From Chromohalobacter sp. 11-W (GTDB lineage: Bacteria; Pseudomonadota; Gammaproteobacteria; Pseudomonadales; Halomonadaceae): 64,000 nucleotides of DNA. Positions 25,087 through 33,688 of the stretch are shown here, piece after piece (position 1 is the first letter of the stretch; each line of letters opens with the position of its first letter). The stretch spans positions 1-64,000 of the forward strand of contig NZ_JARANZ010000010.1 of NCBI RefSeq assembly GCF_029889905.1, given 5' to 3'. Made by a program: the position numbers and the translations under genes. The notes beneath the pieces were generated by a model, which saw nothing but the letters and a program-made list of their open reading frames with translations, did no database searches and had not been told where the DNA came from.

Positions 25087-26361
25087 ATGGATAATACTAG
25101 CTACTTGGTTGTGAATCGGGGGGTGAAGCTTTTTCCGTTAGGGGTTTTTTTATCTGTTTTTGTTGTTTGGTTGCTCTTGTATTTATTTCTTGGGGTCCAC
25201 CACAAGCCAGCTGCTGGCGATGAAATTGACTATATCAATCGAGGCATTGAGTTCTTCGAGAATGGGTGGTCTGCGTTTTCAGATGGATGGCGGCCTCCGC
25301 TTTTGCCGTTACTTATAGCATTTTTGAATCTCTTTGTAGATGCGGGGTCCTTGCTTAACTTGGCAAGAATAACAAATATTGCATTTGTTAGCATTGTCCC
25401 AGCCCTGTGGTTTTATGAGTATATGGTAAGTGGTAAAAGAAGAAGTTTTCTTTTAATGGCAATGTTTACTTCGGCTTGGCCAGCATATTATCTCCTTGCG
25501 TTTACTGTATATGCAGAGGCTGCTTCATTTCTTTTTTTGAATATCCTTATTATTCTCACGCTTAGAATGAAAAGCTCGGACAAGTTTCTGGCCCTTTATT
25601 TTATAGGGTTTCCTCTATGCTTGGCGGTGCTCTTCCTTTTTAAAGCAAATAATGTGTTGATATCTGTTCCCTTTGGTCTTTATGTTTTATTTTTTGGGGC
25701 TGGTGGTTTTGTTAAAAGGTTTTTGAGGGTGTCTGTCCTCGCGTTAATTACTGTTGTAATGATTTCTCCATGGTTGGTTTTTTTGAAAAGCGAAATGGGG
25801 GAGTGGGTTGCTACAACAACAGGTGGGTATAACCTCCTCGTGGGGACTGGGTACCATTCATTCGGTATGGCGCCCGACAACGATGCAATACATAGAGAGT
25901 ACTTGCTGAATGCATATGGAGGAGAGTACCCTGGAATCTCTTCTGAAGAGGTCGCTTTAATAAATAGCCAGCCGAGCAAGTATTTGATGGACAAGGTCTC
26001 TAAAGATATTGCTTTTCGTATATGGTCTGAAGATACTAGAAGAATGCTGAATCTTTCTTTTAGGAAGGTAATGCATTCATATGGCATGTCTTTCAGAGGG
26101 ATGGGGGACTTCGTTGTATTTTCTTTGCTCTTGGTCTCTATCGCTGCATCTGTTATGCTTTTATACAAAAATAAGTTTATTAATATAGTCTTTCTTCATT
26201 GGTCAATGGCTTTGGTGGGGTGTGTTGTTTCTTTCTTTTGGTTGCCTAATATAAGGTTCAAGATTTTCTATTTTGACACTACGGCGCTCTACCTTATAGC
26301 ATGCTTGTTATCTGTTATGATTAGTGGTTTTAAGAGCTCTAAGCCTGAATTAAAGAATTAA
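25087..26361 (+). CDS. GT-C fold glycosyltransferase, candidate arabinofuranosyltransferase
   Basis: 424 residues with about 9-11 membrane segments. The first extracytoplasmic loop contains AGDEIDYINRG, an Asp/Glu motif in the place of the catalytic Asp of ArnT/PMT-type GT-C enzymes. It is followed by DGWRPPLLPLLIAFL, also typical. GT-C enzymes use polyprenyl-phospho-sugars as donors in the periplasm, so this is a good candidate to use the lipid-arabinose made by the cassette. It begins two bases after the HAD stop and is very A+T-rich compared with the window. It is the last gene before the operon terminator at 26605. The acceptor is unknown. Confidence 0.72.
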   Translation: MDNTSYLVVNRGVKLFPLGVFLSVFVVWLLLYLFLGVHHKPAAGDEIDYINRGIEFFENGWSAFSDGWRPPLLPLLIAFLNLFVDAGSLLNLARITNIAFVSIVPALWFYEYMVSGKRRSFLLMAMFTSAWPAYYLLAFTVYAEAASFLFLNILIILTLRMKSSDKFLALYFIGFPLCLAVLFLFKANNVLISVPFGLYVLFFGAGGFVKRFLRVSVLALITVVMISPWLVFLKSEMGEWVATTTGGYNLLVGTGYHSFGMAPDNDAIHREYLLNAYGGEYPGISSEEVALINSQPSKYLMDKVSKDIAFRIWSEDTRRMLNLSFRKVMHSYGMSFRGMGDFVVFSLLLVSIAASVMLLYKNKFINIVFLHWSMALVGCVVSFFWLPNIRFKIFYFDTTALYLIACLLSVMISGFKSSKPELKN

Positions 26362-26604
26362 GCGCAGCACTCACAGTGTTCAGTGCTTATGCGTTCGCCA
26401 GTGAACACTTGTGCCGGCATCCGATACCTCGGTCGTTTCCTGGTACGGCTGTTGAGTTTATCCACCAAACGCCAAACTGTAGAGTCCCTTCCCCCCGAAT
26501 GGACTGATGTAGAAGCAGCTCTTGCTGCCAGTCGAGGTTAACTGTCGAGTCTCTACACTCGATTATCTTGGCGGACATCTTACCTTCAACCGTGTCTGCC
26601 CCTG
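26362..26604. other. Intergenic stretch of unknown content after the EPS operon
   Basis: About 240 bases of intermediate composition. A reading frame on the - strand (26387-26677) runs through it and across the terminator, so it is unlikely to be a gene. The region could be a decayed coding or insertion-element remnant, but no terminal repeats or transposase motif was recognised. Confidence 0.3.
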
Positions 26605-26636
26605 ACGCCGGTGCCCTTGTGCACCGGCGTTTTTTT
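26605..26636 (+). terminator. Strong Rho-independent terminator ending the EPS/arabinose operon
   Basis: The perfect 10-bp stem ACGCCGGTGC (26605-26614) with GCACCGGCGT (26621-26630), loop CCTTGT, is followed by seven T residues. From here to the next start at 26795 no other signal was recognised. Confidence 0.9.
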
Positions 26637-26794
26637 ATGCCTTGGCGGTTCGAGCGCATGCCTGTCACAACGCTCATGCAATGAGACGAATCGGTGGTGG
26701 GGGCTCAATCGGTGGCACGGGGTTTGCTCACTGAAGCCGCTGGGATACGCTTGTCGCCCACCACTAAATAATGACGCGGGGCCGGCGAGGCACA

Positions 26795-28816
26795 ATGCGA
26801 ATATGGCCGAATCGCATGAGACGACTACTCAAGACATTGCTACCCAAGACATTGCTGGGGCGTTTGATCCTGGGCACCGGAGTGGGCTGGAGTGTGTTGG
26901 TCATCGCTATCCTGTGGGTATCGCTGCGCGGTGGCAGCGATTTGGCAGAAGATATCAATCGTTCGCACCTGGAATATGAGGGCGATCTGATCGCGCGTAA
27001 TATTCAGCACTCCGTCGAGCTGCGACTTGATGCGTTGGAATCTATCGCGACCTCAATGTCCGGGCGCCTACAGCTCAATGGATCATCGCTGCACTACAAT
27101 GAGCAAATGCGACTGAGCCGTCGCTCGGCTTTGCTGGAGCTGTTCGATTCAGCTTTCGTGACCGATGCGAGCGGCGAGGTCAAAGCCTTTGCGCCAGCGT
27201 TGTCAGGCGCCGTGGGCTTGAATGTGGCCGACCGCGAGTATTTTCGCTTCGTTCAGGAGGTGGGGCGTTCCTTCGTGGGCCGCCCGATCATCAGTAAACT
27301 CCACGATAGACGTCCGCTGGTGGTGATGGGGGTTCCGCTTACGGATGCACAGGGCCGTTTTGCCGGCATGCTGGGCGGCGTGGTCAATCTGCGCGACGGG
27401 CGCTTCTTCCTCGATTTGCGCAGCTTGCGCATCGGCGAGGAGGGATATGCGGTGTTGATGACCAGCGATGGCACGGTGCTCAGCCATCCCGATAGTTCCC
27501 TTATCATGCAGCATGTCCCTTCCACACTGGAGAGTCCGGTGCTGGCGCAGGCACTGGATGGCTGGCAGGGCACCGGTACCGGTCGTCTCACCAACGGTGA
27601 GCCGGCGTTGATGAGTTACCACCAAGTCTGGGAACCGGGCTGGGTGGTGGGTGTCTTCCTGCCGCAAAGTCAAACGCATCAACCGATTATCGATTACGTG
27701 CGTCGCCAATGGTGGGTAGCCGTGGCCGTCGTGCTGTCGATGCTGCCCTTGTTGTGGTGGTTGCTGCATCTGGGTCTCTCACCGCTGCGGCGCTTGGCGC
27801 GTCAGATCGCGCAGGTGGGGCGTGGGGATATCGCGCGTATCTCCCTGGATACCTCGCTGGAGGAACTGCGGCGTATCGCTCATACCTTCAATAGCGTGGA
27901 GTATGAGCGCAATCGCGAGCGTGCGGAGCGACGCAGTCGCCAGGCCTATCTCGATGCGGTGTTGAGTTCGTCGCCGTTGCCGATGTTCCTGGCCGATATC
28001 GAGGGCCGCATCAGCTACGTCAATCCGGCCCTGGAAGCCTTGACGGGGCTTTCGGCGGCGTCGTTCCGGCATCGCGCCTGGTTGCGTCGTCTGCATCCCG
28101 AGGATCGCTCGGTGCTGTTTGCGCTGTGGCGCGACGCGGTGGATGGCGGCCACGAGCTGCATCGCCAGTTGCGCTTTGAGTGTGGCGATGGGGGCATGAT
28201 GTGGCTGGAGCTTTATACCAGTCAGGTCAAGAACGGAGAAAAGCCGCAAGGCGTGGTGGGCTTCATCAAGGATATTACCCATCTGCGCGCGCAGCAGAAG
28301 CGCCAGCTCTGGGAAGCCGAGCACGACCCGCTCACCGGGTTACTCAACCGGCGCGGTTTCGAACGACGTCTCGACGAGACCTACCGGCGTTTCCGCGAAT
28401 ATGGCGAAATGGCGTCGTTGATTCTCTTCGACCTGGATAGTTTCAAGCCGATCAACGATGAAGGCGGTCATGCCTTGGGCGATGAAATGCTGCGTGCCAT
28501 CGCTCGGTGTCTGGAAGGTTGCGTGCGCCGCGACGACCACTTGGCGCGCCTGGGCGGCGATGAGTTCGCCATCCTGCTGCCTGGGTGTGGCAATCCACAG
28601 GCCATACGCATCGCCGAACAGGTTCGCCACGCAGTCAGCGAATTGTCGGTGCTGCGCAAGGACAAGCGCTACCGTGTCACCGCGAGCCTGGGCATTTCAT
28701 GCCTGGGCGCCGACGATAGCGATGCTCAGGCGATGGTGACGCGTGCCGATACCGCGAGTTATGACGCCAAGGCCAAGGGTAAGAACCGCATGATGAACGA
28801 CGCGCGTTGCGAGTGA
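26795..28816 (+). CDS. Membrane diguanylate cyclase: Cache-HAMP-PAS-GGDEF
   Basis: 673 residues. After an N-terminal membrane segment (RLILGTGVGWSVLVIAILWV) there is a periplasmic double-Cache sensor (about 50-300). It contains VADREYFRFVQEVGRSFVG and VVMGVPLTD, typical small-ligand Cache motifs. A second membrane segment follows at about 305-328, then a HAMP linker, a PAS domain and a GGDEF domain. The active site is RLGGDEFAILLPG (about 586), and RRDD five residues before it fits the product-inhibition I-site. It should make cyclic di-GMP in response to a periplasmic ligand. It lies just downstream of the EPS operon, a suggestive position for EPS/motility control. The start at 26795 follows GCGAGG; 26771 is an alternative. 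Confidence 0.9.
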   Translation: MRIWPNRMRRLLKTLLPKTLLGRLILGTGVGWSVLVIAILWVSLRGGSDLAEDINRSHLEYEGDLIARNIQHSVELRLDALESIATSMSGRLQLNGSSLHYNEQMRLSRRSALLELFDSAFVTDASGEVKAFAPALSGAVGLNVADREYFRFVQEVGRSFVGRPIISKLHDRRPLVVMGVPLTDAQGRFAGMLGGVVNLRDGRFFLDLRSLRIGEEGYAVLMTSDGTVLSHPDSSLIMQHVPSTLESPVLAQALDGWQGTGTGRLTNGEPALMSYHQVWEPGWVVGVFLPQSQTHQPIIDYVRRQWWVAVAVVLSMLPLLWWLLHLGLSPLRRLARQIAQVGRGDIARISLDTSLEELRRIAHTFNSVEYERNRERAERRSRQAYLDAVLSSSPLPMFLADIEGRISYVNPALEALTGLSAASFRHRAWLRRLHPEDRSVLFALWRDAVDGGHELHRQLRFECGDGGMMWLELYTSQVKNGEKPQGVVGFIKDITHLRAQQKRQLWEAEHDPLTGLLNRRGFERRLDETYRRFREYGEMASLILFDLDSFKPINDEGGHALGDEMLRAIARCLEGCVRRDDHLARLGGDEFAILLPGCGNPQAIRIAEQVRHAVSELSVLRKDKRYRVTASLGISCLGADDSDAQAMVTRADTASYDAKAKGKNRMMNDARCE

Positions 28817-28859
28817 CGCCGCGCCTTTATACGCAACACGAAAGAGGAACGACGAGACG

Positions 28860-30104
28860 ATGAAGCACGATACTCTGGTGTTGGGCGCGGGCATGGTAGG
28901 TGTCGGCGTGGCGTATCATCTTGCGCGGCGTGGTCGCCGGGTGGGGTTGGTGGATCGTCGCGCTCCGGGTCGTGAAACCTCCTACGGTAATGCCGGCATC
29001 ATCCAGCGTGAAGCGGTGGCGCCGCATGCTTTTCCGCGTGACATGCACACGCTGTGGCGTGTGCTGGGCAATCAGGGCGTAGATATTCGCTACACGCCGC
29101 GTGGCGTGATGCAGGCGGGACGTGCCCTGTGGCAGTACTGGCAGAACAGCGCGCCCAATGCCTATGCGCGGATCGTCCCCGAATATGCCTCGCTGATCGA
29201 GTTGTCGATCACGACACATGCGGAGATGATCGAGGCATCGGGCGCCGAGGCGTTGATCCGCCGCGACGGATGGATGGAGGTCTTTCGTACACCGGGGGCA
29301 CTGGAAGCGCGTTTCAGCGAGGTGCGGGCGCTCGGCGAGCGTTTCGGCCTGGCGCATGACACCTTGGATGCGGGTGAATTGCGCGAGCGTGAGCCCGATC
29401 TGGATGCTCAGGCCATCGGGGCCGTGCATTGGCGCGACTCCTGGAGCGCGGCCGATCCCGGCGCTTTGGTGGCGGCCTACGCGCGGGCTTTCGAGGCCGA
29501 GGGCGGAGAATGCCTGCAAGGCGAGATCCAGGCGATTGCACGCCATGGTGAGGGCTGGCGCGTGACTACGGACACGGGTGCCTTCGAGGCTCGCGATATC
29601 GTACTGGCGCTGGGGCCCTGGGCGGATGAGTGGCTGACCACGCTGGGGTATCGCCTGCCGTTGTTCGTGAAGCGTGGCTATCACATGCATTACGCCACGC
29701 GTGAAGAGACGACATTGCACCATTGGTTGCTGGATGCCGAGACTGGCTATCTGCTGTCGCCGATGCGAGCGGGCATTCGCCTGACTACGGGGGCGGAGTT
29801 GGCGCCGCGCGATGCGCCGCCTGGGTACGCGCAACTCGAAGCCGCGGAAACGGCGGCGCGTGGCTTGTTCCCGCTCGGGCAGCGTCTCGAGTCGCGCCCT
29901 TGGAAGGGCGCACGCCCGTGTACACCGGACATGAAGCCCATAATCGGTCCCGCGCCGCGTCACAAGGGCCTTTGGTTCGCCCTCGGTCATGCCCATCAGG
30001 GCTTCACGCTGGGGCCGGCGACCGGACAACTCCTCGCCTCGATGATGGAAGGTGAGGTGCCGGCCATTGAGATGGGGCCCTTCAGTGCCGAACGCTTCCT
30101 GTAG
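28860..30104 (+). CDS. DadA-like FAD-dependent amino-acid dehydrogenase
   Basis: 414 residues. The N-terminal dinucleotide-binding motif is VLGAGMVGVGVAYHLARRG followed by DRRAPGRETSYGNAGII, closely like D-amino acid dehydrogenase (DadA) and related DAO-family oxidases. The C-terminus has RPCTPDMKPIIGPAP and LGHAHQGFTLGPATG, the conserved FAD-contacting end. It likely oxidises a D-amino acid or another secondary/tertiary amine and passes electrons to the respiratory chain. It starts 43 bases after the diguanylate cyclase and precedes an amino-acid-type binding protein, so the two may share a ligand class. The exact substrate is not readable. Confidence 0.85.
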   Translation: MKHDTLVLGAGMVGVGVAYHLARRGRRVGLVDRRAPGRETSYGNAGIIQREAVAPHAFPRDMHTLWRVLGNQGVDIRYTPRGVMQAGRALWQYWQNSAPNAYARIVPEYASLIELSITTHAEMIEASGAEALIRRDGWMEVFRTPGALEARFSEVRALGERFGLAHDTLDAGELREREPDLDAQAIGAVHWRDSWSAADPGALVAAYARAFEAEGGECLQGEIQAIARHGEGWRVTTDTGAFEARDIVLALGPWADEWLTTLGYRLPLFVKRGYHMHYATREETTLHHWLLDAETGYLLSPMRAGIRLTTGAELAPRDAPPGYAQLEAAETAARGLFPLGQRLESRPWKGARPCTPDMKPIIGPAPRHKGLWFALGHAHQGFTLGPATGQLLASMMEGEVPAIEMGPFSAERFL

Positions 30105-30125
30105 GATTTTCTCAGGTTTCTCGAT

Positions 30126-30152
30126 TCAACTTTTCTGATCTACTGCCGATAG
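30126..30152 (+). promoter_or_regulatory. FliA (sigma-28)-like promoter upstream of the binding-protein/chemoreceptor pair
   Basis: TCAACTTT (30126-30133), an 11-base spacer and GCCGATAG (30145-30152) compare with the sigma-28 consensus TAAAGTTT-N11-GCCGATAA, matching 6 of 8 and 7 of 8 positions. It lies 74 bases before the 30227 start. A second perfect GCCGATAA occurs at 30177-30184 but lacks a correctly spaced -35. Confidence 0.65.
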
Positions 30153-30226
30153 TGACCGCATAAGTACCGAGGGCGAGCCGATAAGCCCCCACGTTAGCGT
30201 GCATCACTATCAAGAGGCAGGGATAC

Positions 30227-31462
30227 ATGAAGTTTTATGGCAGGTGGCTGGCGGACCTAGGGTCGCCGGTGCGTGTGGCGTCGTTGGTGAATGTGGCGTC
30301 GCTGATGAGCGTCGTGTCGCTCGCGTTGCTGGCGACGCCGTCCATGGCGGAGGTCAAGGTCGGGATGGTCGCGCCCTTCAGCGGGGCGGCGTCATCGCTT
30401 GGCAAGGGGATGCGCGAGGGCATCGAGGCGCGCTTCGCCGAGATCAACGCGTCGGGCGGTGTGAATGGCGAGACGCTGACGTTGGTGACACGCGATGACG
30501 GTTATGAGCCGTTGCGTTCGGCCAAAGCGACACGCGAGCTTCTGCAAGACGACGATATATTGGCGATGCTGGGCAATGTTGGCACGCCGACCGCCATCGT
30601 CAACCTGCCCATTCTGCTTGACCACGAGATGCCGCTGATCGGGGCGTTCACCGGCAGCGGCGTCTTGCGTCAGTCTCCGCCGGATCGCTATGTCTTCAAC
30701 TATCGCGCGAGTTACGCCCAGGAAACCGCGACGATGATCGAAGGTTTGCTGTTGGCCGGCATTGCCCCCGAGGAGATCGCCTTTTTTACTCAGGCCGATG
30801 GTTACGGCGATGCCGGTTATCAGGGCGCGCTGCGCTCGTTGGCCAACCATGGTTATTCCCATCCCGAACGCTTGGCGCATGGGCGCTATACGCGCGGCAC
30901 GCGCAACGTCCATCGCGGGCTCGCCAATGTCTTGCAAGCGCCCGTCACGCCGCGTGCGGTGATTATCGTGGGCACCTACGGACCGGCGGCGGATTTCATC
31001 CGCGAAGCCCGCAAGGATCTGCCCAATGCGTTGTTTCTCAATGTCTCCTTCGTGGGTAGTCAGGCGTTGCTCGATGAACTCGGCGATGCCGCCGAGGGCG
31101 TGATCGTGACCCAGGTAGTGCCGCCTTACGAAGCCGAATTGCCGGGCGTGAAGGCGTACCGCAAGGCATTGCAAGCCGAGGATGCCAGCGCTGGCGGCGA
31201 TTTCGTCTCGTTGGAGGGGTATCTGGCGGCGTCGTTGTTCATCAAAGGGCTCGATGCGGCCGGCGCCGATGCCGACCGCGAGGCGCTCGTCGATGGCCTG
31301 GAAGGCTTGGGTGACATCGATCTCGGTATTGGCAAGTCACTGACGTTGGGCCCCAAGGATCATCAAGCGAGTAATTCGGTGTGGGCCACGCGTATTCACG
31401 ATGGCCAATTCGAGTTGATCGATTGGTTCACCCTGCTCGATGACGCCGCGGCCAAGGAGTAA
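30227..31462 (+). CDS. Periplasmic ligand-binding protein (Leu/Ile/Val-binding type I fold)
   Basis: 411 residues. An N-terminal signal peptide, probably cleaved after PSMA, is followed by VKVGMVAPFSGAASSLGKGM, the usual start of the Peripla_BP_6 family. Later segments LGNVGTPTAIVNLPIL, FTGSGVLRQSPP and FFTQADGYGDAGYQG fit the same fold. Family members bind branched-chain amino acids, amides or aromatic acids. No ABC permease or ATPase gene is adjacent; a chemoreceptor follows after only 4 bases. A role as the ligand-presenting partner of that receptor is therefore more likely than transport. The gene sits behind a FliA-like promoter. Confidence 0.85.
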   Translation: MKFYGRWLADLGSPVRVASLVNVASLMSVVSLALLATPSMAEVKVGMVAPFSGAASSLGKGMREGIEARFAEINASGGVNGETLTLVTRDDGYEPLRSAKATRELLQDDDILAMLGNVGTPTAIVNLPILLDHEMPLIGAFTGSGVLRQSPPDRYVFNYRASYAQETATMIEGLLLAGIAPEEIAFFTQADGYGDAGYQGALRSLANHGYSHPERLAHGRYTRGTRNVHRGLANVLQAPVTPRAVIIVGTYGPAADFIREARKDLPNALFLNVSFVGSQALLDELGDAAEGVIVTQVVPPYEAELPGVKAYRKALQAEDASAGGDFVSLEGYLAASLFIKGLDAAGADADREALVDGLEGLGDIDLGIGKSLTLGPKDHQASNSVWATRIHDGQFELIDWFTLLDDAAAKE

Positions 31463-31466
31463 CCCC

Positions 31467-33587
31467 ATGAAAAAGAGTTTGAGCCTACGGGCGATGTTGA
31501 TCGGGTTGTTCGTGGCCGCGGTGCTCGGCGCGGTGATTCCCGCGGCGGCTGGCTTTTTGTCCAACCAGCGGTTGATCGAGGCGCAGCATCTATTTACCGA
31601 CGAGATATTGCCGCAACAGGCGGCCAGTCGCGACATGAGCGATGCGTTGACGCGTTATCGTCAACGCCAGTCGGATCTACTGGCCGCCGACAGCGAGGCT
31701 GATTTCGATGGGGTCGTCGAGCAGGCCGAGGCCGATGAAGCCTTCACGGCGGGGCGTGAACGCCTCGCCGCATTGATCGGCGACGATAACCAGGCATTGT
31801 TCGAGACATTGGATAGCGATTACGCCGACTTGCGCCAGGCCGATACCGCGCTGGAAGAGGTGCGCCGCGAAGATGTGGCGCTGACCACCTCGATGCGCGC
31901 GCGCATCGCCGAGATGCAGGAAAAGATCGCCGAAGTATTGACCGATGCCGAATCGATGGCGGGACGTGCGACCCTCGAGGACGTACGTCAGCAACGCGCT
32001 CTGATTCGGCGTATCCAATCGATGCAAGAAGACGGGCTGTCGATGGTGCCGATGTCGATGCTCGATACGCTGACGGAGCAACGTGCCAACATCGCCGGGC
32101 TCAGCGGCGATGTGCAGATGCTGGTCGCCCAATTGGCCGATCAGGGACGTCAATTGATGCAGGTCGATAGCCACGATGCGTTGGTCGATCTGCGCTATAA
32201 CCAGATCGCTCAGCAGATTTCGCGGATTCATCAGGCGTTGGCGAGTATCGAGAGCGCGGTGGGGGCAACCTCTGCACAGCAGCAAAGTGCCGGTCAGTTG
32301 GAAGACGTGGTGACCGAACTGAATGAATTGATGCTCACGGGCGATAATTCCGTTTATGCATTGCGCGATCGCCAGCTCGGCTTGCGCGAGCGCTCTCGCG
32401 AGGCCCTGGCTGGTGTTTCCCAGGCGATGGACGGCATGGGCGAGAGCTTGGAGCGCGTCGAAGCCTATGCGACCGAGCGCGCCGATGAGGCCGCCGAACA
32501 AGCCGCCGCGACAGCACAGGCCGGGCGCGTATTGCAGCTTGTCGTGTTGCTGATCGTGATCGTGATCCTGGCGGCGGTGGGCTGGCGTGTGATGACACGT
32601 GTGCTCAAGCCTATCGGTGAGATGCGTCGCCAGATGGAAAGCATCAGCGGGGCGGCGGGACAAACCGGTGACTTGTCGATGCGTTTGAAGGTGCGCCACG
32701 GCGATGAAATCGGGCATACCGCGCAGGCCTTCAATCAGATGATGGTGACCTTCGAGCGCCTGATTGCGCGGATTCGCGACGGGGCCGAATCGGTAGCGTC
32801 CAGCAGCCGTCAGATCGCCTCGGGCAATCAGGATCTGGCGCAACGCACCGACGAGCAGTCCTCATCGCTGGCCGAGACGGCGGCGAGCCTCGAGGAAATC
32901 ACCGCGACCGTGAAGCAAACCGCCGACTATGCTCACCAGGCGCGCGACATGAGCCATGGGGTCGGCCAGCGTGCCCGTGAGGCGGGCGACGTGGGAGACC
33001 GCACGCATAGCGCGATGCAGGAGATTCGTGAGTCCAGTGCCAAGATTTCCACGATCGTCGAGGCGATCGACTCCATTGCTTTCCAGACCAATCTGCTGGC
33101 CTTGAACGCCTCGGTGGAAGCGGCCCGCGCCGGTGAGAACGGCCGTGGTTTCGCCGTCGTCGCCGACGAGGTGCGTCGTCTTGCCAGTCGCAGTGCCGAT
33201 GAGGCCGAGCAGATTCGCCACCTGGTCAAGGACAGCGTGGCCAAGGTGGGTGAGGGTGCCAACCTGGTCGAAGAGACGGGAGGGCATTTGCGCGAAATCG
33301 TCGATAGCGTCGACAAGGTGTCGGAGTTCGTCTCCGAAATCGCCGAGGCCACGCAAGAGCAGTCGACGGGGATCGACCAGATCAATCAGGCGATTGCCCA
33401 GCTCGACCAGGTGACCCAGCAGAATGCCTCGCTGGTGCAGGAAGCCTCCTCGGCCAGCCTGTCGCTGGATGAACGGGCCAACGACATGCATGTGCTGGTG
33501 GGACGCTTCAAGGTCAGCAATGCGGCCTACGCGGAAGACGCCGACACGGACGACAGCGCCTCGCCCAAGGCGTTACCCGCAACGTGA
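31467..33587 (+). CDS. Methyl-accepting chemotaxis protein with large helical sensor domain
   Basis: 706 residues. Membrane segment 1 (about 8-32) and segment 2 (about 354-375) flank an almost wholly helical periplasmic region of about 320 residues. That region is much larger than a Tar-type four-helix bundle and closer to helical bimodular or TorS-like sensors. A HAMP domain follows, then the signalling hairpin with the conserved tip IDSIAFQTNLLALNASVEAA. The C-terminus ends in DSASPKALPAT without an NWETF-type CheR-tethering pentapeptide. The ATG at 31467 follows AAGGAG within the end of the binding-protein gene. Large helical sensors are known to read the state of periplasmic binding proteins (for example TorT with TorS), which fits this pairing. 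Confidence 0.92.
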   Translation: MKKSLSLRAMLIGLFVAAVLGAVIPAAAGFLSNQRLIEAQHLFTDEILPQQAASRDMSDALTRYRQRQSDLLAADSEADFDGVVEQAEADEAFTAGRERLAALIGDDNQALFETLDSDYADLRQADTALEEVRREDVALTTSMRARIAEMQEKIAEVLTDAESMAGRATLEDVRQQRALIRRIQSMQEDGLSMVPMSMLDTLTEQRANIAGLSGDVQMLVAQLADQGRQLMQVDSHDALVDLRYNQIAQQISRIHQALASIESAVGATSAQQQSAGQLEDVVTELNELMLTGDNSVYALRDRQLGLRERSREALAGVSQAMDGMGESLERVEAYATERADEAAEQAAATAQAGRVLQLVVLLIVIVILAAVGWRVMTRVLKPIGEMRRQMESISGAAGQTGDLSMRLKVRHGDEIGHTAQAFNQMMVTFERLIARIRDGAESVASSSRQIASGNQDLAQRTDEQSSSLAETAASLEEITATVKQTADYAHQARDMSHGVGQRAREAGDVGDRTHSAMQEIRESSAKISTIVEAIDSIAFQTNLLALNASVEAARAGENGRGFAVVADEVRRLASRSADEAEQIRHLVKDSVAKVGEGANLVEETGGHLREIVDSVDKVSEFVSEIAEATQEQSTGIDQINQAIAQLDQVTQQNASLVQEASSASLSLDERANDMHVLVGRFKVSNAAYAEDADTDDSASPKALPAT

Positions 33588-33620
33588 CCGGATCTTGCCA
33601 GCCCCGTCCGGGCTGGCATG

Positions 33621-33660
33621 AAAAACGCCTTCACCGCTCTAGGCAGTGAAGGCGTTTTTT
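33621..33660. terminator. Bidirectional terminator between the chemoreceptor and the lactonase gene
   Basis: AAAAACGCCTTCAC (33621-33634) pairs perfectly with GTGAAGGCGTTTTT (33646-33659). The A-run before and T-run after let it act on both strands between convergent genes. A second hairpin (GCCAGCCC/GGGCTGGC, about 33598-33617) lies just before it. Confidence 0.88.
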
Positions 33661-33688
33661 GTGATGCCGCAGGACGCCGACGGGTTGT

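Noticed and set aside
26387-26677. 96-residue open frame on the - strand after the EPS operon
   Set aside because: It runs through the strong terminator hairpin, has no ribosome binding site and no recognisable motif. A decayed element remains possible but unsupported.
28827-30029. 400-residue open frame on the - strand
   Set aside because: It lies antisense to the well-supported DadA-like oxidase gene, is rich in Arg and His as expected for a GC-rich shadow frame, and shows no family motif.
30177-30184. Second GCCGATAA box as another FliA promoter
   Set aside because: The -10 match is perfect, but no -35 element lies at the required 11-base distance.
31677-32843. 388-residue open frame on the - strand
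   Set aside because: It is antisense to the chemoreceptor gene; composition is Arg/His/Gln-rich and no domain is visible.
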